Assembly: GCF_016680995.1 (NCBI RefSeq)
Contig: NZ_JAEQMG010000140.1
Coordinates: 1-64,000 of the forward strand
Length of the DNA: 64,000 nt
Origin: Ruminococcus difficilis
GTDB lineage: Bacteria > Bacillota_A > Clostridia > Oscillospirales > Acutalibacteraceae
Reading direction: 5' to 3'
The notes under the pieces are model-generated. The model saw only the letters and a program-made list of their open reading frames with translations. It had not been told where the DNA came from and did not search any database. The translations under genes and the position numbers were made by a program. Shown in pieces: positions 8,471 through 16,964 of this stretch. Each line of letters begins with the position of its first letter. The first letter of the stretch is position 1.

Positions 8471-9298
8471 ATGGAAGCGATTCTCACGGCGGTCATACCC
8501 GTCGTAATCATCGGCGTTATCTGCGCCGCGGTGCTCGTTATCGCCGCCAAGGTCATGGCGGTCAAGGAGGACGAGAGATTCCCCGCGGTCAGGGAATGTC
8601 TGCCCGGCGCAAACTGCGGAGCCTGCGGCTTTGCGGGCTGCGACGGCTACGCTAAGGCGCTCTGCGAAAATCCCGACACGCCTACTAACCTGTGTATCCC
8701 CGGCGCGGACGGCGTTTCAAGACAGCTCAGCGATATTCTGGGCGTTGAATTCGCCGACGTTGTCGAGCAGGTCGCGGTAGTGCACTGCTCGGGCGACTGC
8801 GAGCACACGAGCGACAAGGTCGTTTATCAGGGCATTGAGTCCTGCGCCGCTGCAAAGCTGATGTACGGCGGCAAGGGAAGCTGCACCTACGGCTGCTTGG
8901 GACTCGGCGACTGCGTGAAGGTCTGCCCTCACGACGCTATATGTATCGCGGACGGCGTTGCGCGCGTCAACACAAAGGACTGTGTTGGCTGCGGACTCTG
9001 CGCCAAGACCTGCCCGAACCACCTTATCTCTCTCGTTGCGGACGTTGAAAGAGTCGTCGTCGCGTGCAGCAACAAGGACAAGGGCGCCGTCACAAGAAAG
9101 GTTTGCTCGAACGGCTGTATCGGCTGCAAAAAGTGCGAGAAGGTCTGTCCTCTCGGCGCGATAAAGGTAGTCGACAACGTGGCTGTCATCGACTACGAAA
9201 AGTGCGACAACTGCCCCGACTTCGCGGTCTGCGCGAAAAACTGCACCGTCGGCTGTATCCTCACCGCCGACCTAAGCGGTATGCACAGAGTAAAATAA
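8471..9298 (+). CDS. rnfB: Rnf complex subunit RnfB (polyferredoxin)
   Basis: 275 residues. RnfB is the entry point for electrons from reduced ferredoxin. It starts with one membrane helix, followed by the four-cysteine motif CGACGFAGC of the Fe-S domain. After that come several [4Fe-4S] ferredoxin motifs ([36 protein letters not shown]) and a final [14 protein letters not shown] stretch. It is the last gene of the operon and is followed by a strong terminator. Confidence 0.95.
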   Translation: MEAILTAVIPVVIIGVICAAVLVIAAKVMAVKEDERFPAVRECLPGANCGACGFAGCDGYAKALCENPDTPTNLCIPGADGVSRQLSDILGVEFADVVEQVAVVHCSGDCEHTSDKVVYQGIESCAAAKLMYGGKGSCTYGCLGLGDCVKVCPHDAICIADGVARVNTKDCVGCGLCAKTCPNHLISLVADVERVVVACSNKDKGAVTRKVCSNGCIGCKKCEKVCPLGAIKVVDNVAVIDYEKCDNCPDFAVCAKNCTVGCILTADLSGMHRVK

Positions 9299-9310
9299 TT
9301 TAAAAGTACA

Positions 9311-9345
9311 GGACGGAGATGAAAACATCTCCGCCCTTTTGTTTT
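9311..9345 (+). terminator. Terminator of the rnf operon
   Basis: Stem cggagatg / catctccg with an AAAA loop, outer G-C pairs, then TTTTGTTTT, 13 bp after rnfB. Confidence 0.9.
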
Positions 9346-9484
9346 AAAGCTCTTCGTCCTCAGCGTAGTCCTCGTCGTTCTCGTCGGGATTCGCGGGAAC
9401 CATGCCCGTCATCTCGTTGGTGTATACCGTGTTCATCTCGGTAACCGGGGTGTCGTCGGACTTCTTTTTCTTTTTCTTGCTCAT
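9344..9484 (-). CDS. Small charged protein of 46 residues
   Basis: Begins MSKKKKKKSDD and ends DENDEDYAEDEEL, with a basic start and an acidic end. AGGTGA sits 7 bases upstream of the ATG. There is no signal peptide or membrane segment. The ribosome binding site overlaps the 3' arm of a perfect hairpin that also looks like the terminator of the upstream HAD gene. I do not recognise a family; gene prediction rests on the RBS and the non-random composition. Confidence 0.55.
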   Translation of the reverse strand: MSKKKKKKSDDTPVTEMNTVYTNEMTGMVPANPDENDEDYAEDEEL

Positions 9485-9489
9485 TAAAA

Positions 9490-9520
9490 ATCACCTCGGG
9501 GTTAGTATGCCCGAGGTGAT
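9490..9520. terminator. Perfect hairpin between HAD gene and the small gene
   Basis: An 11-bp perfect stem (atcacctcggg / cccgaggtgat) with a 9-nt loop, T-rich on both sides. On the minus strand it is followed by TTTTTAATG, so it can end transcription of the HAD gene, and its last arm contains the RBS of the small protein. Confidence 0.7.
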
Positions 9521-9525
9521 GCTTT

Positions 9526-10257
9526 TTATTCCTTGACTATCAATTTTTTGATTTTATAAACGTCGCCGTCCATTACGGTGTACTGACTGCGCAGCTCACC
9601 CTTTATCTCGGGTGAAATACTCTGGTGGATATAGAGGCTGTCGATTCCGAAATCAGCCGCGCCGCCGATATCGGAGATGTAGTCGTTGCCTATCATGATG
9701 CTCTCCTCTTTTTTCAGTCCGTAGCGGTCAAAGAGCGTCTGATAATAATGCGCGTCGGGCTTTGAGCACTCCTCGTCCGAGCTGATGCACACGCCGTCGA
9801 AGTACTTGTCCAGACCGAACATATTCAGCTCGTTCTCCGTAAACACGCGCTGGGCGTTCGAGAGCAGGTATATCTTCTTGCCGTGCGCCTTGAGTGTGTC
9901 GAGCAAGTCCTGAACTCCGTCGTACAGCTTGATATACTTCGTCGAATAGCAGCGGAACGCCTCGGCGATGAAGTCGATACGGCTCTTCGGCACCTTAACG
10001 CCCTTCTGGGTGAACAGCGCGCGGAAAACCTTCTCTATCTTCACGTCGATAACGGTAAATTCGGGGTGGCGGCGGCGTACCGAAGCCTTCTCCTTGTCGA
10101 CAAGTCTGCCGTACTCGCGTTTGATTTCCTGCGGAGTGTACTCGGCGCCGTGGTAGGCGTAGAGGATTTGCAGGGACTTCCAGAGCTTTGCCGACCACTC
10201 GTCGGTGTTGATGTCGATAAGGGTTCCGTATAAATCGAAAATGTAATTCTTGTACAT
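9526..10257 (-). CDS. HAD-superfamily hydrolase (subfamily IA)
   Basis: 243 residues. It is probably a cytoplasmic phosphatase or haloacid-dehalogenase-like hydrolase. Motif I is FDLYGTLID, with nucleophile Asp8 and a Tyr in place of the usual second Asp, a known variant of this subfamily. Motif II is LLSNAQ, the motif III Lys lies in CSKPD, and motif IV is MIGNDYISDI. The insertion after motif I is a helical cap. A TATAAT on the minus strand at 10274-10279 is a probable -10 box. The substrate is unknown. Confidence 0.85.
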   Translation of the reverse strand: MYKNYIFDLYGTLIDINTDEWSAKLWKSLQILYAYHGAEYTPQEIKREYGRLVDKEKASVRRRHPEFTVIDVKIEKVFRALFTQKGVKVPKSRIDFIAEAFRCYSTKYIKLYDGVQDLLDTLKAHGKKIYLLSNAQRVFTENELNMFGLDKYFDGVCISSDEECSKPDAHYYQTLFDRYGLKKEESIMIGNDYISDIGGAADFGIDSLYIHQSISPEIKGELRSQYTVMDGDVYKIKKLIVKE

Positions 10258-10304
10258 TGAATCTCCTCCGTTTATTATACCATTATATATTGAAAAATCC
10301 GCGA

Positions 10305-10333
10305 TTGCAATAGCTTTGAAAATATGATAAAAT
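10305..10333 (+). promoter_or_regulatory. Sigma-A promoter of nth
   Basis: -35 TTGCAA, 17-bp spacer, -10 TAAAAT, then GGAGAAGG before the ATG at 10356. Confidence 0.7.
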
Positions 10334-10355
10334 TTTTATCGGAGAAGGTGCTGTT

Positions 10356-11003
10356 ATGACGAAAAAAGAAATCGCGCTCTCGGCAGTCGAGGCGCTCAAA
10401 AAAGAATATCCCGACGCGAAATGCTCGCTCGACTACGAAACTCCGCTGCAATTACTCGTCGCGACAAGGCTCTCGGCTCAGTGCACCGACGCGAGAGTCA
10501 ACCTCGTCACGCCCGCGCTGTTCGCAAGATTCCCCGACGCGGAGAGCCTTGCCGGAGCGGAGGTATCTGAGGTCGCGGAGTATATCAAATCCTGCGGACT
10601 GTACAAGACAAAGTCAAAAGACCTCGTGGCGATGGCGAAGATGCTCGTCAGCGACTTCGGCTCAGAGGTTCCCGACAATATCGACGACCTCACAAAGCTG
10701 CCGGGTATAGGCAGAAAAACCGCGAACCTGATCTGCGGCGACGTTTACGGCAAGCCCGCCGTCGTCGTCGACACCCACTGCATACGTATCACGACAAGGC
10801 TCGGTCTGCACAAGGAAACCGACCAGAGAAAGATAGAAAACGCCCTGCGAAAGCTGCTGCCGCCCGAGGAGAGCAACGACTTCTGTCACCGAATCGTGCT
10901 GCACGGCAGAGCGGTATGCACGGCGAGAAGCCCCAAATGCAAAGACTGCTGCATGAACGGCTTTTGCCGCATGGGAGTAAAGGAGCTGAAAAATGGAGAT
11001 TAA
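10356..11003 (+). CDS. nth: Endonuclease III
   Basis: 215 residues, the normal length. It is a base-excision repair glycosylase/AP lyase for oxidised pyrimidines. The helix-hairpin-helix LPGIGRKTAN carries the catalytic Lys121, and VVVDTHC has the catalytic Asp139. The C-terminal [4Fe-4S] ligands follow the family spacing C-x6-C-x2-C-x5-C (CTARSPKCKDCCMNGFC). It overlaps the next gene by 11 bases. Confidence 0.96.
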   Translation: MTKKEIALSAVEALKKEYPDAKCSLDYETPLQLLVATRLSAQCTDARVNLVTPALFARFPDAESLAGAEVSEVAEYIKSCGLYKTKSKDLVAMAKMLVSDFGSEVPDNIDDLTKLPGIGRKTANLICGDVYGKPAVVVDTHCIRITTRLGLHKETDQRKIENALRKLLPPEESNDFCHRIVLHGRAVCTARSPKCKDCCMNGFCRMGVKELKNGD

Positions 11004-11808
11004 GCTGCTCGCGCTCGACCTCGACGGCACCGTCCTGCGCACCGACAACACCCTCGCGCCCGAGGTAAAGGACTCGATAAAACAGGCTATCGACGGCGGA
11101 ATAGAAGTCGCCGTCGCAAGCGGCAGGCCGTTCTCGTCAATGCCGAAGGACGTGCTCGCGATCGACGGTATCAGCTGGGTCGTCGCCTCAAACGGCGCGG
11201 CTATATACAAAAACGGAGTACGTGCGCACTCAGACACCCTCAGTGAAGCGGACGTTCTGCGCGTGCTCGACCTCACAAAGGAGCATGACCTTATCTGGGA
11301 GGCGTTCCTCGAGGGCGAGACCTGCACCGACAAGAGATATTACGACGACCCGACAAAATACGGCTGCTCCGAGGCTTATGTCGGCTATGTGCGCGGCTCG
11401 CGCGGCTGCTGCGCCGATATGCGCGGCTATATCCGCCGCAACCGCAAAAACCTCGACAGCATTGAATTTGTCAGCACCGACAAGGCTCTGCGCGAGAGCC
11501 TTTGGGGTATGCTCGAGCGTGAGCTTCCAAATGTTTACATCACCTCGTCGTCGAAGAACTTCGTCGAGCTGATGAACGGCACCGCGACTAAGGCGAACGC
11601 GCTGAAAAGACTCTGTGGACTGCTTGATATTAACATAAAAAATACCGCCGCTGCCGGCAATGCCGACAACGACGCTGATATGCTCGCGCTCGCGGGCTTG
11701 GGCGCTGCCGTGAGCAACGCCACTCCTGCCTGTCTGAGAGCCGCCGACAAGGTCATTCCCTCTAACGACGAGGGCGGCGTGCGCGAGCTTATTAAATTTT
11801 TACTCTGA
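10993..11808 (+). CDS. Cof-type HAD-IIB phosphatase
   Basis: 271 residues. Motif I is ALDLDGTVLRTDN, motif II is VASGRPF, a Lys is present in TKANALKRL, and motif IV is GNADNDADML. This matches the Cof/YbjI family of sugar-phosphate or cofactor phosphatases; the substrate cannot be read from sequence. It overlaps the end of nth and its last 9 bases overlap the convergent gene at 11800. Confidence 0.88.
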   Translation: MEIKLLALDLDGTVLRTDNTLAPEVKDSIKQAIDGGIEVAVASGRPFSSMPKDVLAIDGISWVVASNGAAIYKNGVRAHSDTLSEADVLRVLDLTKEHDLIWEAFLEGETCTDKRYYDDPTKYGCSEAYVGYVRGSRGCCADMRGYIRRNRKNLDSIEFVSTDKALRESLWGMLERELPNVYITSSSKNFVELMNGTATKANALKRLCGLLDINIKNTAAAGNADNDADMLALAGLGAAVSNATPACLRAADKVIPSNDEGGVRELIKFLL

Positions 11809-12510
11809 TTTTTCCGCGACGGTCGGCTTCTCGCCGGTGAGGAACTCGATGCTGCGCTCGATAGCGTCGGTCGAGGTGCCCCAGTCCTTGCCGCGGTTGC
11901 GGTAGTCGAACATCGACACAAAATGCTTGATGTCGCCGTAGAGCGATTCGAGGTAGTTCTTGGTGAGAGCGGCGGTCTCTGCGTGGAAGTCACCGAGCAG
12001 CTTTGACGGAACTCCGCCCTTGCCCATCGCGGCGGTCATGATGAACTGATAGTGCTTGAGGCAGATAAAGGGCTGCTCGCTGTAGGTCTTGCGGAACTCT
12101 CCGCCCTTTGACCACTCCGCGAATACCGTGGCGACGAGGTGGAACATATCCGCCTCTACCCTGTCGCAGACGTAGCAGGAGTTCATCGTCTGACGGATAG
12201 CCTCGAGCTTCTTCTTATCGGGCTTGCCGCCGAGCTTCTTGGGCATCAGCTCGTCCCTGATGACCTCGAGGTGGGTTTCGAGAATAAGGGCGTTCGGCAG
12301 CTTCTGTCCGAGCTGTGTCATGCGCGAGAAATGGCGGTGGCAGAAGCCCTTCTTGTTCGTCGCGACTCGCACGCTCGGCTCCATCATCGCGTCGCCTGTG
12401 ATAAACGTGACGTACTGCTCCTCGAGCATTTCCTCCATGCGGCAGAGAGGACAACCGCACTTCGGCGCAAAGAGGTCGTTGATAGGTATGGTAACAATGG
12501 TCTCTTTCAT
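11800..12510 (-). CDS. DUF6062-like cysteine-rich protein
   Basis: 236 residues from the ATG at 12510, which has AGGAG 8 bases upstream; an earlier in-frame start at 12543 has none. It resembles the DUF6062 family of Firmicutes, function unknown. Pairs of Cys/His appear at regular points (CGCPLC, CHRHFS, CYVC, CLKHY), which suggests bound metal, probably zinc. No signal peptide or membrane segment is visible. The 3' end overlaps the Cof gene on the other strand. Confidence 0.7.
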   Translation of the reverse strand: MKETIVTIPINDLFAPKCGCPLCRMEEMLEEQYVTFITGDAMMEPSVRVATNKKGFCHRHFSRMTQLGQKLPNALILETHLEVIRDELMPKKLGGKPDKKKLEAIRQTMNSCYVCDRVEADMFHLVATVFAEWSKGGEFRKTYSEQPFICLKHYQFIMTAAMGKGGVPSKLLGDFHAETAALTKNYLESLYGDIKHFVSMFDYRNRGKDWGTSTDAIERSIEFLTGEKPTVAEKSE

Positions 12511-12530
12511 GGCAAAAACTCCTAAATCAG

Positions 12531-12558
12531 TTGATAAATACATTGTACCACATAATAA
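12531..12558 (+). promoter_or_regulatory. Probable promoter of the OGG1-type glycosylase gene
   Basis: -35 TTGATA, 16-bp spacer, -10 TAATAA, 31 bp before the ATG. Confidence 0.5.
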
Positions 12559-12588
12559 TTCATTGTGGAAGTTCGGAGAGATATATTT

Positions 12589-13413
12589 ATGAAAAAGTTT
12601 TTGAAATTTGAGAACGTGACTGATCTCGACCTCGCCCAGACGCTCGACTGCGGTCAGAGCTTCCGCTGGGTCGAACGTGAGGACGGCGGCTTTGACGGCG
12701 TGGCGTTCAATAGAAGCGTAACCGTCAGGCTCGACGGCACGGATCTATATATAGAAAACGCGGACGAGAGCGACCGCGAGCTGTGGCACAGCTACTTTGA
12801 CCTCGGGCTCGACTACGGCAAAATCCGCGAGGAAATAAGCGCCATTCACCCGATACTCGCCGACGCCGCCAAATACGCTCCCGGCATACGCATTCTCAGG
12901 CAGGAGCCGTATGAAGCGCTGTGCACCTTCATCATCTCGCAGAACAACAACATCAAGCGCATAAAAGGTATCGTTCAAAGGCTCTGCGAGCAGTTCGGCG
13001 ACAGGCTGCCCGACGGCACATACGCCTTTCCCGACGCAGAGAAAATGGCTTCTCTCACCGCCGACGACTTAGCACCGCTGAGGGCGGGCTTTCGCAACCG
13101 TTATCTCGTAGACGCTGCAAGGAAGGTCGCTGACGGCGATGTTGACCTTGAGAAGTGCCGCAGCTGTGACTACGATGAAGCGCGGCGCGAGCTTATGCAG
13201 ATCACGGGCGTCGGAGTCAAGGTCGCGGACTGCGCCCTGCTGTTCGGACTGCACAGGATAGAGGCGTTTCCGCTCGACGTGTGGATGAAGCGCGCGATGG
13301 CGACCTTGTTTCCCGGTATGACTCCCGGGGATTTTGGACAGTACGCAGGCATAGCCCAACAGTATATTTTTCACTACAGCAGAATGAATCCGAAGCTCTT
13401 TGAACAGACATAA
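12589..13413 (+). CDS. ogg: 8-oxoguanine DNA glycosylase (OGG1-type, HhH-GPD)
   Basis: 274 residues starting at MKKFLKF, after CGGAGAG; an upstream in-frame GTG at 12565 lacks an RBS. The OGG N-terminal domain has the typical TLDCGQSFRW. The helix-hairpin-helix ITGVGVKVADC contains the catalytic Lys211, followed by PLDVW with Asp230, the two residues needed for glycosylase/AP-lyase chemistry. It is probably a repair enzyme for oxidised guanine. AlkA-like activity cannot be excluded, but the Lys favours OGG1-type. Confidence 0.88.
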   Translation: MKKFLKFENVTDLDLAQTLDCGQSFRWVEREDGGFDGVAFNRSVTVRLDGTDLYIENADESDRELWHSYFDLGLDYGKIREEISAIHPILADAAKYAPGIRILRQEPYEALCTFIISQNNNIKRIKGIVQRLCEQFGDRLPDGTYAFPDAEKMASLTADDLAPLRAGFRNRYLVDAARKVADGDVDLEKCRSCDYDEARRELMQITGVGVKVADCALLFGLHRIEAFPLDVWMKRAMATLFPGMTPGDFGQYAGIAQQYIFHYSRMNPKLFEQT

Positions 13414-13439
13414 TTAGTCAAAAAATCTCAAAAAATCTG

Positions 13440-13468
13440 TTGTTTTTATTATTAATATGTTGTATAAT
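13440..13468 (+). promoter_or_regulatory. Promoter of the DHHW protein gene
   Basis: -35 TTGTTT, 17-bp spacer, -10 TATAAT. Confidence 0.65.
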
Positions 13469-13528
13469 AAATATATATGTTTTGCGCACACAAAACAATA
13501 ATTCAAAAATCAAACGGAGGTGTGTGAA

Positions 13529-14908
13529 TTGGTATCCCGCGAAGACCTCGACAATTTTGACGACAGCATAGACCGACGCAGACGTCAGGCTCCGAGTCAG
13601 CCCCATCGGAACAGTGCCCGTCCACAGAGAAACGACTCATATCCCCCGAGAAACGGCTCTCAGCCGCAGCGCCGCCCGAATAACGGTGCGAGCGGACGAC
13701 CCGTTTACCGAAACGCGAGCGCGCGCAGAAGGCGCGAGGCTCAGCGCAAGCGCAGACTCAGGAACCGCGCGATCATCGTCGGAACGGGCGTTGCTATCCT
13801 CGTGCTGATCATCGTGCTGTTCTCGCTCCTGATACGCGGCTGTTCATCGGGCAGCGGCGACAAGGACAAGGTTTCGACCGACACGATCGCTCAGCAGGGC
13901 GGTACATCAACCGCAACTAAGGACGAGGCGGCCAACAGCAATTCCTCGCTGTCGCAGGATCTGCAGCCGACCTACTTCAAGACGCCTGTTATCAAGGACG
14001 ACAACACAAACGGCGAGCTGTACTATTCGATTTACGTTTGGAACAAGACGGGCTACGAGCTGTTCGGCGGCGACGACGAGCACTCCAAGACCTACGCCAA
14101 CACCATAAACACCCTTGCAGGCAAGCTGCCGGGCATCAAGGTGTACGACATGATCATTCCGAACCACACCGAGTACGGTCTGCCCGAGCGTCTCAAGTCA
14201 GGCGACATCGTTTCGACCTCTCAGGCAGATAGCATCAAGACCGCGTACGCGGCGATGGACAAGAACGTCACCCCCATTAATATCTATAACTACCTCGCCG
14301 ACCACAACGAGGAGTACATCTACTTCAAGTCCGACCACCACTGGACGGGTCTGGGAGCGTACTACGCATACAAGGCGTTCGCCGACACAAACAACATGCC
14401 CGCCCTCAAGCTCGAGGACTGCACCGAAAAGACGATCGACGGCTTCACGGGCAGCTTCACAAACTCCGCTCCGAGCCTTGACTCCGACACCGTTCACTAC
14501 TGGGAGTTCCCATACGGAACAGAGATGACCCTCACCTACGACGGCGGCGCGACGGAGACCTACGACAGTCCGTATTACTCGGGCGCGACAGAGGGCTCCC
14601 TGACCTACGGCGTGTTCATCTTCGGCGACAATCCGCTGACCGTTATCAAGTCGAAGTCCGAGAACGCCGAGAAGGGCAAGAAGCTCGTTATCGTAAAGGA
14701 GAGCTACGGCAACGCCCTCGCTCCGTACTTTACAAACAACTACGAGGAGGTTCACGTAGTCGATTTCCGCTACTTCTCCTCGACCGTCGGCAAGACCCTT
14801 CCCGCCTACTGCGTGGAGAACGGTATCACCGACGTGCTCTTTGCGAACGGCGTTATGAGCGCGAACACCCAGCTCCAGCTCGACAGCATGACGGGTATGT
14901 TCAATTAG
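13529..14908 (+). CDS. DHHW-family membrane protein
   Basis: 459 residues from a TTG start, which is placed 8 bases after GGAGG; a GTG at 13520 overlaps the RBS itself. The N-terminus is a disordered Arg/Asn/Pro-rich cytoplasmic region of about 85 residues. A single membrane helix follows (IIVGTGVAILVLIIVLFSLL), then a Ser/Thr linker and a large extracellular domain. That domain holds the signature DHHWTGLGAYYAY and a later VKESYGNALAP block, typical of DHHW proteins related to the AlgJ/SGNH-like fold. Relatives act in cell-surface polymer modification; here that role is inferred only. Confidence 0.8.
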   Translation: MVSREDLDNFDDSIDRRRRQAPSQPHRNSARPQRNDSYPPRNGSQPQRRPNNGASGRPVYRNASARRRREAQRKRRLRNRAIIVGTGVAILVLIIVLFSLLIRGCSSGSGDKDKVSTDTIAQQGGTSTATKDEAANSNSSLSQDLQPTYFKTPVIKDDNTNGELYYSIYVWNKTGYELFGGDDEHSKTYANTINTLAGKLPGIKVYDMIIPNHTEYGLPERLKSGDIVSTSQADSIKTAYAAMDKNVTPINIYNYLADHNEEYIYFKSDHHWTGLGAYYAYKAFADTNNMPALKLEDCTEKTIDGFTGSFTNSAPSLDSDTVHYWEFPYGTEMTLTYDGGATETYDSPYYSGATEGSLTYGVFIFGDNPLTVIKSKSENAEKGKKLVIVKESYGNALAPYFTNNYEEVHVVDFRYFSSTVGKTLPAYCVENGITDVLFANGVMSANTQLQLDSMTGMFN

Positions 14909-14944
14909 ATCTTTGTCTGAAAAATAATGAAAGGAGGCGGCAGT

Positions 14945-15637
14945 ATGATTGCGGAAAATGTCAAGGTCTCGCTGTTCGGAAGCATCAGCGAAGGACTTTA
15001 CTCCGCGCGTATCGGCACGGGCAGCGTTTCAAACAAGAGCGCCTATGTCGTCACGCGGAAAAAGATAAAAGAATACTTTGACGGCGTTGTCGTGGCTGTC
15101 GCCGAATTTGAGGGGCTTGACGGAGAACGCCCGATCGTATCGACCTACGGTGAGGTTTTCTATGAGCCCGAGCTGCGAAAGATCCTCTCGCGGCTGAGAA
15201 ACATAAAGCTTAAGTCGATACGCTGTCTGTACGAGAAATCCTGCGGCGGCATAATTTTCTACAAGACGCGGCAGAACACAAAGATTCTCCTCGTCAAGAA
15301 CAATAACGGCAGGTACTGGAGCTTCCCGAAGGGTCACATCGAGGAGGGTGAGACCGAACAGGAGACCGCTATCCGCGAGATCAAGGAGGAAACGGGACTG
15401 GACGTTACTCTCGTTCAGGGCTTCCGCGAAATCAGCGAGTACAGTCCGTTCGGCAAGATACGCAAGCGCGTTGTATTCTTCCTCGCGCGAGCCTTCACCG
15501 ACAACGTGAAGATTCAGGAGGAGGAGATCGACAGCTACATCTGGGTCGATCTGCAGCAGGCGCGCAAGCTCTGCTCCTACGACAACGACCTTCGCATAAT
15601 CGAAAAGGCTGAGCTGACGATTCATCTTAAAGTATAA
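14945..15637 (+). CDS. Nudix hydrolase
   Basis: 230 residues starting at MIAENVKV, after AAAGGAGG. The complete Nudix box G-x5-E-x7-REIKEETGL is present around residues 131-153, so a Mg-dependent nucleoside-diphosphate-X hydrolase is expected. The N-terminal 95 residues precede the Nudix domain and are not recognised. It follows the DHHW gene by 36 bases and is probably cotranscribed. The substrate is unknown. Confidence 0.88.
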   Translation: MIAENVKVSLFGSISEGLYSARIGTGSVSNKSAYVVTRKKIKEYFDGVVVAVAEFEGLDGERPIVSTYGEVFYEPELRKILSRLRNIKLKSIRCLYEKSCGGIIFYKTRQNTKILLVKNNNGRYWSFPKGHIEEGETEQETAIREIKEETGLDVTLVQGFREISEYSPFGKIRKRVVFFLARAFTDNVKIQEEEIDSYIWVDLQQARKLCSYDNDLRIIEKAELTIHLKV

Positions 15638-15643
15638 AAAATC

Positions 15644-15676
15644 GGAGAGGTTTGAATTCAAGCCTCTCCTTTTTTG
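15644..15676 (+). terminator. Terminator after the Nudix gene
   Basis: Stem ggagagg / cctctcc followed by TTTTTT. Confidence 0.85.
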
Positions 15677-15707
15677 TATCAAATTTGCGCAATATGCGAA
15701 AAAGCCC

Positions 15708-15736
15708 TTGCATTTTTTGTCAACATGTTGTAAGAT
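15708..15736 (+). promoter_or_regulatory. Promoter of the OPRT-like gene
   Basis: -35 TTGCAT, 17-bp spacer, -10 TAAGAT. A small dyad CGCA-ATA-TGCG lies just upstream. Confidence 0.55.
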
Positions 15737-15783
15737 TAATTATATCAGAAAATAATTTTTATGAATTTTTCGGGAGGGCGCTT

Positions 15784-16419
15784 ATGTCACGCGAATATAA
15801 AATCAGAACCAAAAACAAAAATGTCTTTCTGCGCGTCAAGAAGGGTCACTTTGCGACCATGCACTGCCACACGAACTACTACATCGACGTGACGACTCAG
15901 AAAACCCGTCTGTCCGAGGCTGAGGCTGTCGCAAAAGAGATGGTTGCCGCCTACCGCGCGTCAACTATCGTCGACACTATCATCTGTCTTGACGGCACCG
16001 AGGTAATCGGCGCTTCCATCGCGCGCGAACTGACCGCGGACAACTTCGTCAACATGAACGCCCACCAGACTATCTACGTCGTCAGCCCCGAATTCATCGG
16101 CGGCGGTCAGATGATTTTCCGCGACAACCTTATCCCGATGGTTCACAACAAGCACGTCCTGATTCTCGCCGCGTCCGTCACCACGGGCAAAACCGCTCTC
16201 GCAGCGGTCGACGCAATCAAATACTACGGCGGTATCGTCGTAGGTATTTCTGCAATTTTCGCGACTGTCGAGGAGTGCGACGGTCACCCCGTCCACTCGA
16301 TTTTCGACCCGAACGACCTCGGCGACTACCAGAGCTACAAGCCGCACCGCTGCCCGATCTGCCAGCGCGGCGAAAAGATAGAGGCTCTCGTCAACAGCTA
16401 CGGCTATTCGGCGCTCTGA
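15784..16419 (+). CDS. Orotate phosphoribosyltransferase-like protein
   Basis: 211 residues from an ATG with GGGAGG upstream. The fold and the segment VLILAASVTTGKT match type I phosphoribosyltransferases of the PyrE kind. The PRPP loop normally has two acidic residues before the TTG, but here they are Ala-Ala, so activity or substrate may be altered. The C-terminus has CPICQRG, a possible metal site. No other pyrimidine genes are nearby, so its place in UMP synthesis is uncertain. Confidence 0.7.
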   Translation: MSREYKIRTKNKNVFLRVKKGHFATMHCHTNYYIDVTTQKTRLSEAEAVAKEMVAAYRASTIVDTIICLDGTEVIGASIARELTADNFVNMNAHQTIYVVSPEFIGGGQMIFRDNLIPMVHNKHVLILAASVTTGKTALAAVDAIKYYGGIVVGISAIFATVEECDGHPVHSIFDPNDLGDYQSYKPHRCPICQRGEKIEALVNSYGYSAL

Positions 16420-16440
16420 TACAATTTCATGGCATAAATC

Positions 16441-16469
16441 AAGGGTCGGCACTCAGCCGACCCTTCAAT
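16441..16469 (+). terminator. Terminator between the convergent OPRT-like gene and leuD
   Basis: A perfect 10-bp stem aagggtcggc / gccgaccctt with a 5-nt loop and a weak T-run on the plus strand. It may also serve the leftward leuD operon. Confidence 0.75.
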
Positions 16470-16472
16470 ATT

Positions 16473-16952
16473 TTAAAGAATTGAGTTGATAAGTCCGCCC
16501 TTTTGAATGATGTTCTGAATGAACTCGGGGAAGGGCTCTGCCTGATATGTCTTGCCTGTGGTTTCGTCGGTGATGACGCCCGTGTTGAAGTCAACCGAAA
16601 CCGTGTCGCCGTCCTTGATTTCCTTCGCAGCCTCGTCGCACTCGAGAATCGGAAGTCCGATGTTGATCGAGTTGCGGTAGAAGATTCTCGCGAAGGTCGA
16701 CGCGATCACGCAGGAAATGCCGCTCGCCTTGATAGCGATGGGAGCATGCTCACGCGAGGAGCCGCAGCCGAAGTTCTTCTCGGCAACCATGATGTCGCCC
16801 TCATTCACCTTGTTGACAAACTCCGCGTCTATATCCTCCATGCAGTGAGCCGCGAGCTCCTTGTGGGACGCAGTGTTGAGGTAGCGCGCCGGAATGATTA
16901 CGTCGGTGTCGACGTTGTCGCCGAATTTATGTACTCTGCCTTTTGCGTTCAT
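16473..16952 (-). CDS. leuD: 3-isopropylmalate dehydratase small subunit, copy 1
   Basis: 159 residues. LeuD is the swivel-domain subunit that completes the LeuC active site. The domain start [15 protein letters not shown] and the [11 protein letters not shown] loop are typical. It differs from copy 2 at 29973-30452 at only about five residues by my hand alignment. It is the last gene of the cassette 1 leftward operon, 12 bases after leuC. LeuCD-like proteins can also act as homoaconitase or methylmalate dehydratase. No leuA or leuB is in the window, so the substrate is inferred. Confidence 0.92.
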   Translation of the reverse strand: MNAKGRVHKFGDNVDTDVIIPARYLNTASHKELAAHCMEDIDAEFVNKVNEGDIMVAEKNFGCGSSREHAPIAIKASGISCVIASTFARIFYRNSINIGLPILECDEAAKEIKDGDTVSVDFNTGVITDETTGKTYQAEPFPEFIQNIIQKGGLINSIL

Positions 16953-16964
16953 TGTCTTTCCTCC

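Noticed and set aside
9526..10257. HAD gene as inactive because motif I has Tyr instead of the second Asp
   Set aside because: The DxYGT form is common in active subfamily IA enzymes.
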